In this document: one piece after another, positions 41,643-48,613 of the stretch
Position numbering within the stretch: position 1 is the stretch's first letter
How the letters are laid out: each line of letters opens with the position of its first letter
Program-made: the position numbers and the translations under genes
Assembly (NCBI GenBank): GCA_038746605.1
Contig: JBCDKM010000025.1
Location: forward strand, 1-64,000
Direction of reading: 5' to 3'
Source: Rubricoccus sp038746605
GTDB lineage: Bacteria; Bacteroidota; Rhodothermia; Rhodothermales; Rubricoccaceae
Length of the DNA: 64,000 bases
Notes under the pieces: model-generated
Database searches by the model: none
The model's input: the letters and a program-made list of their open reading frames with translations, nothing else
Told to the model about the DNA's origin: nothing

Positions 41643-43240
41643 TACGCGCTCGCGGGTCGGGTGGAGAGCGCGCGGCTCAGGTGCTGGCGGTCGTCGAAGT
41701 CCCGCTTCTCGGTGCCGACGATCTGGTAGTCCTCGTGGCCCTTGCCCGCGACGACGATCACGTCACCTGGGGCGGCCTCGCGCGAGGCGTGCTCGATGGC
41801 CTCGGCGCGGTCCACGAGGACCTCGTACGAGCCCGGTACCTCCGCCTCGGTCCCGAGGCGGGGGGAGCCGAGCCCGGCGACGATGTCCCGGACGATGGCC
41901 TCGGGGTCTTCGGTGCGCGGGTTATCGCTGGTCACGACGACGCGGTCAGCCCGCTCCGTCGCGATGCGGCCCATCTCGGGGCGCTTGGTGCGGTCGCGGT
42001 CGCCGCCGCAGCCGAAGACGGCCCAGAGCGCGTTGCCCTCCGGGACGATCTCGCGGGCGGTGGCGAGGATGCTGTCGAGCGCGTCCGGCGTGTGCGCGTA
42101 GTCCACCACGCCGAGGACGCCGTCGTCGGAGCGAACGGTCTGGAAGCGGCCGGGCACTCCCTCCACCTCGGTGAGCGCGTCGAGGGTCTCGGACGCGTCG
42201 TAGCCGAGGTCGCGGGCGACGGCGTAGGCGGCAGCGAGGTTGAGCGCGTTGAAGCGGCCCGCGAGGCGAAAACGGCGCTCGTGCCCGTCGAGGCGGAGGA
42301 GCAGACCCGCGACGGCGTTCTCCAGCACCTCCACGCGGACGTGCGCGCTCGGGTCGGTGCCGTAGGTGACCACGCGCGCCTTGGACTGGCGGGTCATCTC
42401 GGCGTGCGCCGGGTCGTCCACGTTGACGATGGCGACGGCATCGGTGCGGAGACCGTCGAAGAGTTTCCGCTTGGCCGCCGTGTATTCCTCGACGGTCTTG
42501 TGGAAGTCGAGATGGTCGTGCGTCAGGTTGGTAAAGACGGCCGCGCGGAAGTTGAGCGTCCGCACGCGGTCCAGCGCGAGGCCGTGGCTGGAGACCTCCA
42601 TCGCGACGTGCGTCACCTTTCGGTCCCGCATGGACGCCAGCAGGCTCTGCAGGCCGATGGCCTCAGGCGTGGTGTAGGCCGTCGCGTAGCGTTCCGCGCC
42701 AATCCGGTTCTCGATGGTGCCGATCAGGCCCGTCGTCTCACCGAGGCGGGAGAGGAGGCCGTGCAGCACGAAGGCCGTCGTGGTCTTGCCGTTGGTGCCA
42801 GTGATCCCGAGGAGGGCGAGCGAGTCGCCGGGGCGGCGGAAGAAGGCCGCCGCTGCCTCCGCCAGCGCTGCCCTCGTGTCGGTCGCCCGAACGAGGACAG
42901 CGCTGGGGAGGCGCTCACCCTTCCCCAAGGGTATCGGTTCGGAGGTCTCAGCCTCCGGCAGTTCGTAATCATCGCGGACGAGCGCGGCGCTCGCGCCCGC
43001 CGCCAGCGCGGCGGGGACGAAGTCGTGACCGTCGCGGCCGGTGTCGGTATCGGCGGAGATGGCGCCGAAGAGGAAGCCGGGCTGGACGCAGCGGCTGTCG
43101 TCGGTCAGCCCGCGGATCTCGGTCTCGCCCTCGTGGAGGCCGCTCGCCAGCAGCCCGGCGGCACGCACTGGGGCCACGAGGTCCGCCAGAGGACGGGGCG
43201 AAACCTCGGGGGTAGGGGCCGTGGGATTCAGGCGCGACAC
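41642..43240 (-). CDS. murE: UDP-MurNAc-tripeptide synthetase MurE (meso-DAP type)
   Basis: 532 residues from a GTG at 43240 that shares its base with the ftsI stop. ATP-binding GITGTNGKTTTAFVLHGLL, HDHLDFHKTVEEYTAAKRKLF, DYAHTPDALDSIL, GCGGDRDRTKRPEMG and VVTSDNPRTEDPEAI. The DNPR motif indicates meso-diaminopimelate as the added residue, as in Gram-negatives. Between the AGL of the C-terminal domain and the conserved YEVLVDRAEAI there is a 14-residue insert (SPRLGTEAEVPGS and flanks, ~455-468) that is encoded by a palindrome. Confidence 0.97.
   Translation of the reverse strand: MSRLNPTAPTPEVSPRPLADLVAPVRAAGLLASGLHEGETEIRGLTDDSRCVQPGFLFGAISADTDTGRDGHDFVPAALAAGASAALVRDDYELPEAETSEPIPLGKGERLPSAVLVRATDTRAALAEAAAAFFRRPGDSLALLGITGTNGKTTTAFVLHGLLSRLGETTGLIGTIENRIGAERYATAYTTPEAIGLQSLLASMRDRKVTHVAMEVSSHGLALDRVRTLNFRAAVFTNLTHDHLDFHKTVEEYTAAKRKLFDGLRTDAVAIVNVDDPAHAEMTRQSKARVVTYGTDPSAHVRVEVLENAVAGLLLRLDGHERRFRLAGRFNALNLAAAYAVARDLGYDASETLDALTEVEGVPGRFQTVRSDDGVLGVVDYAHTPDALDSILATAREIVPEGNALWAVFGCGGDRDRTKRPEMGRIATERADRVVVTSDNPRTEDPEAIVRDIVAGLGSPRLGTEAEVPGSYEVLVDRAEAIEHASREAAPGDVIVVAGKGHEDYQIVGTEKRDFDDRQHLSRALSTRPASA
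41842..41863. repeat. Dispersed palindrome inserted in murE
   Basis: CCGCCTCGG-TC-CCGAGGCGG, read in frame on the minus strand as PRLGTEAE. It falls exactly where family members pass directly to YEV..DR, so this is the clearest case of insertion inside an essential enzyme. Confidence 0.82.
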
Positions 43241-45345
43241 TAGCGGGACGCGGTGAGGGTGACGGAGGACGGGAGCGCCGCGCCGGGCGCGACGGACTGG
43301 CGGCGCACGACGCCCGCGCCGGAGAGACGCGGCGTGACACCAGCGGAGCGGAGCCACGCGACGGCGGTGCGCGTCGAGAGGCCGCGGAGATCCGGCATCG
43401 TGCCCGCCTCGGTCGAGTCGTCGGCTGGGCCGGAGGCATCGTCGAGGCGGACGGAGCGGTCCACCCGGACCATCGCTCCCCGCTCTTGGTCGTGGTAGGC
43501 GACAGGCTTCCAGTCTGCGCGACGCGGGAGGCGCGAGGTCAGGCCGTGGGCACGGAGACGGTTTGCGGCCAGCGGGGCAGGCATCCCGGCCACGCGTGGC
43601 AGCGCCGTCGTCTCGAAGCCGGGCAGCGGGTCGCTCGGCGCCACGCGCTGCGCGACGGTCGGGAAGGTGCCGACCCAGCGGCTCGCGACGCGGCCGAAAA
43701 TCGGCGCGGCGACGGTGCCTCCGTAGAACCCGTTCGCAGGGTTGTGGAGCAGGATGTAGAGAACGATCTCGGGATCGTCGGCGGGGAACATCCCGGCGAA
43801 GCTGGCGCGATAGGTGCGGCGCTCGTAGGAGCCCCCGGCGGCGCTCTGAGCGGTCCCGGTCTTGCCCGCCACGCGGAGGCCGGGCACGCGCGCCTCGGTG
43901 CCCGTCCCGCCGTCTTCCATCACGACACGCTCGAAGGCGGGTAGCAGCATGCGGGCCGTCCGCTCGGAGAACGCGCGGCGGACCGAGTCCACGGGCGCGC
44001 GCCAGGTCACCTCGCCCCGCGCATCGCGCCGCTCAGCGACGACGTGCGGGCGGACGAGCAGGCCTCCATTCGCGAGCGCGGCGTAGGCGGCGGTGATCTG
44101 GACTGGCGTCGCCTCCATCGCGTAGCCGGTGCTCATCCATGGGAGCGTGAGCCTGTCCCAATCGTCCGGTTTGCGGAGCGTGCCGGGCACCTCACCGGGC
44201 AGGTCCACGAGGGTCGGCTGGCCGAAGCCCATCGAGCGGGCCGTACCGTAGAGCGCGCCGGAGCCCATGTCCTCCGCCACGAGCGCCATCGCGATGTTGG
44301 AGGACTTCTTGATGGCATCGCGGAGGGAGACCGTGCCGTAGGCGTGGGCGTCCTTCATCGTGCGGCCGTGGAAGACGTGCCAGCCCTCGCCGGTCTCGAA
44401 GGTGTCGTCGAGGCCTGCGGTCCGGCTCTCCAGCGCAGCGACAGAGGTCACGAGCTTAAAGGTGGAACCCGGCTCGATCTTGTCCGTCACGGCGTGGTTG
44501 CGCCGCTCGGCGCTCCCGAAGTCACCGGGCCGGTTGGGGTCGTAGGTGGGGACATTGGCGAGCGCGAGGATGGCGCCCGTCTGCGGATCCATCGCGACGG
44601 CCGTGCCCCAGGTGGCCCCTGCCTCGCGGACGCCTCGCGCCAGTTCCTCTTCCAGGATGGCCTGCCGCACGAGATCGACCGTGAGCACGACGGTCTCGCC
44701 GTGCTCCGGCTCCACCACGCTCCCGCCCACGATGGCCTTGACCCGCCCGCGCATGTCGCGCTGGACCGCCTGCCGACCCGAGCGGCCCTGGAGCGCCTCG
44801 TCGTGCGTCGCTTCCACGCCCGCGCGGCCGTCCATGTCGCCGTCCACGTGGCCGAGGATGTGGGCGCCTGCATCGCCGTAGGTGTAGCGCCGGGCGAAGC
44901 GGCCTTGGATGAGGAGGCCGGGGATCTCGGCGCGGTCCAGCTCTTCCTTCGCGTCCTCACTCAGCGAGCGCACGAGGCGGACGTACTGGCGGCTGTAGCG
45001 GTCTGCGATTGCCTGCCGGTAGTGGGCCGCGCTCTGGTTGGTCGTCCGACCCAGGATCTGGACCAGTTCCTCTTGCTTCTCCGCGAAGCCCGCAACGGTC
45101 GGGTCGGCAGCCACCTCGTAGCGCGCGGTGTTCTGCGCGAGGACACGGCCCGCGCGGTCCAGGATGGCGCCGCGCTGGGCGGGCAACTCCACGAAGCTCG
45201 ACGCCTGCTCTGCCCCCTGCGCGCGCAGCTCCTGGCCGTCCACGAGGTGAAGACGGAGCATCTGCGCCACCACGGCGACCGGGAGCAGCAGAGCCACTCC
45301 GAGCACGACGTACAGGCGGTTGAGGATGGTGCGGCGAGCGTTCAC
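43240..45345 (-). CDS. ftsI: Septal transpeptidase FtsI (PBP3) with two PASTA domains
   Basis: 701 residues from a GTG at 45345 (NARRTILNRLYVVLGVALLLPVAVVAQML: short cytoplasmic part and membrane anchor). The N-terminal PBP dimer domain has AQRGAILDRAGRVLAQN; the transpeptidase has S294-x-x-K297 (GSTFK), SSN at 348-350 and KTG at 495-497. Two PASTA modules close the protein (~583-636 and 648-701), a feature of Bacteroidota/Firmicutes rather than E. coli FtsI. The frame is open a further 130 codons upstream through ftsL territory; not used. Confidence 0.95.
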   Translation of the reverse strand: MNARRTILNRLYVVLGVALLLPVAVVAQMLRLHLVDGQELRAQGAEQASSFVELPAQRGAILDRAGRVLAQNTARYEVAADPTVAGFAEKQEELVQILGRTTNQSAAHYRQAIADRYSRQYVRLVRSLSEDAKEELDRAEIPGLLIQGRFARRYTYGDAGAHILGHVDGDMDGRAGVEATHDEALQGRSGRQAVQRDMRGRVKAIVGGSVVEPEHGETVVLTVDLVRQAILEEELARGVREAGATWGTAVAMDPQTGAILALANVPTYDPNRPGDFGSAERRNHAVTDKIEPGSTFKLVTSVAALESRTAGLDDTFETGEGWHVFHGRTMKDAHAYGTVSLRDAIKKSSNIAMALVAEDMGSGALYGTARSMGFGQPTLVDLPGEVPGTLRKPDDWDRLTLPWMSTGYAMEATPVQITAAYAALANGGLLVRPHVVAERRDARGEVTWRAPVDSVRRAFSERTARMLLPAFERVVMEDGGTGTEARVPGLRVAGKTGTAQSAAGGSYERRTYRASFAGMFPADDPEIVLYILLHNPANGFYGGTVAAPIFGRVASRWVGTFPTVAQRVAPSDPLPGFETTALPRVAGMPAPLAANRLRAHGLTSRLPRRADWKPVAYHDQERGAMVRVDRSVRLDDASGPADDSTEAGTMPDLRGLSTRTAVAWLRSAGVTPRLSGAGVVRRQSVAPGAALPSSVTLTASR

Positions 45346-45353
45346 GAGAGGGT

Positions 45354-45388
45354 CCGCCTCGGCACATCCGCGGAGGGACCGAGGCGGG
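45354..45388. repeat. Dispersed palindrome, long-loop copy in ftsL-ftsI gap
   Basis: CCGCCTCGG arm, loop with ATCC-GC-GGAG, CCGAGGCGG arm; second copy inside the dcw operon between genes. Confidence 0.75.
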
Positions 45389-45398
45389 CAGGGTGGGA

Positions 45399-45908
45399 TC
45401 AGTCGAGCGTCAGGGCGGGTCCGTAGGCGACGCCCTCCTCCAAGCCGAGGCGGGTGGCGGCGGGCATGACGGCCTCGGGGCCGGTCATCCGGTCGAAGGC
45501 ACCGCGGAGGCGCTGGTTGGTCAGGCGAAGGCGCTCGTTCTCCTTCTGCGCCGCCTGCACCTCGGCGAGCGTCGCCTGCGTCTCGAACGTGTGCCCGATG
45601 AACGCCGTGACCAGTGCGCACGCGAGCAGAAGGAGGATGCCCAGGCGGAGACTCGGCGTGGCGTCTAGCGCTTTGACACGCCGCGAGGCCCTGGTCTTCT
45701 TCCCGCGCGAGGCAGGTGTGCCGCCGAGGTCTTTCCAACTGGAGAGATCGCCGCTCCGCGCCTTCTGGTTCAGGATCGCGCGCTGGGCCTGGGGCTTGCG
45801 CGCGCCCTTCGTCTGCTTCGCGCGTGAGGTCGTCGTACGGGACGACGTCTTCTTGCGCGACGACGATGTACGGGTCGTCTTGAGTTTCGTAGCGGTAGCA
45901 GTCGGCAT
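45399..45908 (-). CDS. ftsL: FtsL-like division protein
   Basis: 169 residues. A long, very basic Thr/Ser/Lys-rich cytoplasmic part (1-85), one transmembrane helix (LGILLLLACALVTAFIGHTF) and a leucine-zipper-like coiled coil (TLAEVQAAQKENERLRLTNQRLRGAFDRM). Position between rsmH and ftsI and topology define FtsL; sequence alone is poorly conserved. The basic tail is unusual and might bind nucleic acid or lipid. The start overlaps the rsmH stop by one base. Confidence 0.82.
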   Translation of the reverse strand: MPTATATKLKTTRTSSSRKKTSSRTTTSRAKQTKGARKPQAQRAILNQKARSGDLSSWKDLGGTPASRGKKTRASRRVKALDATPSLRLGILLLLACALVTAFIGHTFETQATLAEVQAAQKENERLRLTNQRLRGAFDRMTGPEAVMPAATRLGLEEGVAYGPALTLD

Positions 45909-47002
45909 CAGGCGTCGGTCTTCTCGGCGACGCGGAGGCGGGCGCTCCGCGCGCGGGGATTGGCGGCGATCTCCTCGTCGGAGGCGATCACCGGCTTGCG
46001 GGTGATGGCGCGAAGCGGCGAGAGGACGCGGCCGAAGTCGTCCTTCTGCGGGTCGCGCTCGAAGGTGCCGTGGCGGAGGAAGCGTTTCGCGCGGCGGTCC
46101 TCCAGCGAGTGGTACGCGATGACCGCCAGCCGACCGCCCGGCGAGAGCATTCGAAGCGCTGCCGGAAACGCGGCCTCTATCTGCTCGATCTCGCCGTTGA
46201 CCGCGATGCGCAGCGCCTGGAACACGCGGGCGAGCGTCTTGACCTCGTCGCGGTCGGGCGTCGCGCCGCGAACAGCGGTGGCAAGGTCCGCGGTGGTCTC
46301 CATCCGCTCGGCCTCGTGGATGGCACGCGCGAGGCGGCGGCTCCGGCGCTCGTCGCCGAACTCGTAGATCACGTTCGCGAGATCGCTCGAGTCCAGCCGC
46401 GCGATGAGCTCAGCGACGGACTCGCCGACGGTCGGGTTCATCCGCATGTCGAGCGGTCCGTCCTGGGCGTAGGCGAAGCCGCGCGAGGCGGCGTCGAGTT
46501 GGCGCGAGGAGACACCGAGGTCGAGGAGGACGCCGGAGACGGTCCCCGCCGCGATGCCTTCGGCGGCGAGGGCGGCCCCCATCTCGGCGAACGTCGCGTG
46601 GACCGGGACGAAGCGGCCGGCTGCCTCCGCCTCGGCGAGGCGCGCGCGGGCGGTGGCGAGCGCCTCCGGGTCGCGGTCGATGCCGAACACCGTCGCGTCC
46701 GGGCCGAGCACGTCAAGGAGCGCGGCGGTGTGACCGCCGCCGCCGAGCGTGCCGTCCACGTAGACACCCGCCGGGTCGGTGACGAGGAGGTCCACCGCCT
46801 CGCGGAGAAGGACCGGGTCGTGATAGCCCGTCGCGTACTCAGACGCCCCGCCATCGCGCGACGAGCCCGCCGTCTCAGCGGGGCGACCCGGGGCAGCCGA
46901 TGACATCCGGCTTACGGGCCGGGACGGGTCGGCTGCCCGAGCGCCGCCAGCGCGGGAACGGCGGGAGCGTCGCGGGGAGGACATGGTGCGAAGGGCGGGC
47001 AT
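45908..47002 (-). CDS. rsmH: 16S rRNA (cytosine-1402-N4)-methyltransferase
   Basis: 364 residues as annotated; homologues begin near residue 54 (YHDPVLLREAVDLL), so the Arg/Ser-rich N-terminal part may be untranslated and a start at 46906 (MSSAAPG) is also possible. SAM motif VYVDGTLGGGGHTAALL, GVLLDLGVSSRQLDAASRGFAYAQDGPLDMRM, and the end YHSLEDRRAKRFLR...PVIASDEEIAANPRARSARLRVAEK. Methylates C1402 of the P-site region of 16S rRNA. Follows mraZ at 2 bases spacing. Confidence 0.95.
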   Translation of the reverse strand: MPALRTMSSPRRSRRSRAGGARAADPSRPVSRMSSAAPGRPAETAGSSRDGGASEYATGYHDPVLLREAVDLLVTDPAGVYVDGTLGGGGHTAALLDVLGPDATVFGIDRDPEALATARARLAEAEAAGRFVPVHATFAEMGAALAAEGIAAGTVSGVLLDLGVSSRQLDAASRGFAYAQDGPLDMRMNPTVGESVAELIARLDSSDLANVIYEFGDERRSRRLARAIHEAERMETTADLATAVRGATPDRDEVKTLARVFQALRIAVNGEIEQIEAAFPAALRMLSPGGRLAVIAYHSLEDRRAKRFLRHGTFERDPQKDDFGRVLSPLRAITRKPVIASDEEIAANPRARSARLRVAEKTDA

Positions 47003-47004
47003 GA

Positions 47005-47502
47005 TCAGGACGGGTCCGAGTCCTGGGACTCGGCAGCGGCCGGAGCGGGACGGCGGCTGAGGTGCTTCTCGGCAAGCTCGGCGACGGAGTGCGCGCTGCC
47101 GTTGAGGTAGGCGGCGTAGGCCGCCGGCGACCAGATCTCGATGCGGTTCCCCACGCCGATCATCCGGGCCTTCACGCCGGACTCCAGCCCGACGAGCTCC
47201 ATCAGATCGCGTGGCAGCGAGATGCGGCCCTGGCCGTCGAGGCGGACCTCATCGGTCCACGAGAGAAAGCGCCGGGAGAGGAGCGCCTGCTCTTGGTCGA
47301 AGGGGTCCAGCGCGTCGAGCCGGGGCTCGATATCAGACTCCCAGACATCGAAGGGATAGAGCGCGATGCAGTGGTCCACCCCTTGCGTCACGACGAACGT
47401 GTCGTGCGCTTCTGGCCGCAGGTAGCGGCGCATCGAGGCCGGGACCGCCACGCGGCCCTTGTCATCGATGGTGTTCTCTGCTCTGCCCTTGAAGCCGGCC
47501 AT
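47005..47502 (-). CDS. mraZ: Transcriptional regulator MraZ
   Basis: 165 residues from ATG 47502 (MAGFKGRAENTIDDKGRVAVPASMRRYL); the frame is open to 47586 but only this start fits the family. Two SpoVT/AbrB-like halves (DDKGRVAVPASMRR at ~13-26 and LDGQGRISLPRDLMELVGL at ~86-104). MraZ binds GTGGG-type repeats ahead of its own gene and regulates the dcw operon. First gene of the operon. A C-terminal Pro/Ala-rich tail follows residue ~145. Confidence 0.96.
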   Translation of the reverse strand: MAGFKGRAENTIDDKGRVAVPASMRRYLRPEAHDTFVVTQGVDHCIALYPFDVWESDIEPRLDALDPFDQEQALLSRRFLSWTDEVRLDGQGRISLPRDLMELVGLESGVKARMIGVGNRIEIWSPAAYAAYLNGSAHSVAELAEKHLSRRPAPAAAESQDSDPS

Positions 47503-47560
47503 GGCCGGTGTCCCCTTCAGGGTGGTTTGTGAGTGGTGGGAGCGGGGCGCCAGATGCGAT

Positions 47561-47577
47561 TCCCCACTCGTCCCCAC
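47561..47577 (-). promoter_or_regulatory. MraZ-box-like GTGGGG direct repeat
   Basis: On the minus strand, GTGGGGACGA is followed by GTGGGGA, i.e. two GTGGGG units with 10-base period, 59 bases upstream of the mraZ start. Known MraZ boxes are TGGGN repeats spaced by about one helical turn. A third GTGGGG-like unit further upstream (TGGGTGGGG) is off period. Confidence 0.55.
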
Positions 47578-47618
47578 CGCTCGCAACCTAGAGAAACCGC
47601 CCTTTTTGAGCCAGTTTC

Positions 47619-47637
47619 GGGGATAAGTCGTATCCCC
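47619..47637. promoter_or_regulatory. Perfect palindrome GGGGATA-N5-TATCCCC in the mraZ/lexA-like intergenic region
   Basis: 7-bp perfect arms around AGTCG, about 117 bases from the mraZ start and 150 from the regulator start. Suits a dimeric regulator; could also be a weak hairpin. Confidence 0.5.
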
Positions 47638-47698
47638 CAGTGGATAACCCCACCCAGAATCGGCCCGTGTGGCCCAGAAACGAGGGGACTGCCCTCAA

Positions 47699-47746
47699 GT
47701 GAACACCTATTCACCCCTCAAGCCCCCCGAGTGAATAGATTATCAC
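47699..47746. promoter_or_regulatory. Paired GTGA-N8-TCAC operators upstream of the LexA-like gene
   Basis: Two 16-base sites: GTGAACACCTATTCAC (47699-47714; arms GTGAA/TTCAC) and GTGAATAGATTATCAC (47731-47746; arms GTGA/TCAC). Centre-to-centre distance is 32 bases, about three turns, so bound dimers would lie on one face. The second site ends 36 bases before the start codon. Confidence 0.65.
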
Positions 47747-47782
47747 CTACGCCAAAACCCTCTTCTGCGCGGCCTCAGCAAC

Positions 47783-48421
47783 ATGCAACCTCAACTTACC
47801 GAACGCCAGAACCAGATCTATGAATTCGTCCGCTCGCACCTTCGCGACGAAGGCATTCCCCCCACCGTGGACGAGATCCGGCAGCATCTCGGGCTGGTTA
47901 GCACCAATGGAGTCCACAAGCATCTGCAGGCGCTGGAGCGCAAGGGGGCGATCATCCGCACGCCTGGGGTCTCGCGCGGCATCCGCCTCCCGGGAAAGGG
48001 TGTCAGCGGAAAGGACCGGAACCCAGCTCCTGGTCTCGGTCTCATCCCAAAGATGGATGCCTCTCAGCGCAGCCGACTGAGCCGCACGAAAGAGTCCGTC
48101 CACGTCGATCTCCGGCTAATCCCGAGTCTCGATCCGAACGACGGCCTCGTCGGCTACGTAGACGACGACGGGATGGCAGCCGACGGCATCTACAAAGACG
48201 ACTACGTGGTAGTCGAGAACGCAGGCGACAAACCGATCCCCGACGGTACCCTCGTGGCGGTCATCGTGGAGGACGCGCTGCTCGTACGGCGGATTTCGTT
48301 CAAGAAGGGACGGGTGTACTTCACGCCCTCGGCGCGGCACTACAAGGAACGCTCGTTCATGCCGGGCGCCCCGGTGTTTCTCGTCGTCGGCCCGGTGCAG
48401 GCGGTGATGCGTGCGCTGTAG
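47783..48421 (+). CDS. LexA-like repressor with apparently inactive protease domain
   Basis: 212 residues. The N-terminal winged helix is a good LexA match: LTERQNQIYEFVRSHLRDEGIPPTVDEIRQHLGLVSTNGVHKHLQALERKGAI (5-57, recognition helix ~40-52). The C-terminal S24 fold is recognisable (DGIYKDDYVVVEN, VAVIVEDALLVRRI, GRVYFTPSARHYKERSF, GPVQAVMRAL), but the catalytic serine position (VSGMSM in E. coli) reads VDDDGM with G130, and the lysine position (TVKR) reads LVRR with R169. An Ala-Gly cleavage site is not seen. So it probably cannot self-cleave; it may repress constitutively or respond to another signal. Divergent from the dcw operon with candidate operators between. Confidence 0.85.
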   Translation: MQPQLTERQNQIYEFVRSHLRDEGIPPTVDEIRQHLGLVSTNGVHKHLQALERKGAIIRTPGVSRGIRLPGKGVSGKDRNPAPGLGLIPKMDASQRSRLSRTKESVHVDLRLIPSLDPNDGLVGYVDDDGMAADGIYKDDYVVVENAGDKPIPDGTLVAVIVEDALLVRRISFKKGRVYFTPSARHYKERSFMPGAPVFLVVGPVQAVMRAL

Positions 48422-48464
48422 AGGAGTACCCGCCGGACGTATCCCCCCACGGCTGCCGGTCCCT

Positions 48465-48485
48465 CCGCCTCGGCACCGAGGCGGG
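48465..48485. repeat. Dispersed palindrome, short-loop copy (after LexA-like gene)
   Basis: CCGCCTCGG-CA-CCGAGGCGG, 44 bases after the stop codon. Confidence 0.8.
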
Positions 48486-48511
48486 CACCCCCGCGAGACC
48501 GAATGGCGCCC

Positions 48512-48532
48512 TCCCCACTCGTCCCCACCGCT
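48512..48532. repeat. Second copy of the 21-base MraZ-box segment
   Basis: The 21 bases that contain the GTGGGG repeat at 47561-47581 recur here identically, downstream of the LexA-like gene and away from any start codon. Chance is unlikely for 21 bases; it may be a binding site or a trace of a duplication around the regulator. Confidence 0.5.
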
Positions 48533-48613
48533 CTCCCCCACGCGCCTCGCGAGGCCCCCGAGACAGACACCGGGCCAGGCCCTACCGGCACCCACCGACG
48601 AGCCCCTCTTCCC

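Noticed and set aside
45346..45738. N-terminal extension of FtsI by 131 residues
   Set aside because: It would overlap ftsL almost entirely; the GTG at 45345 directly precedes the membrane anchor.
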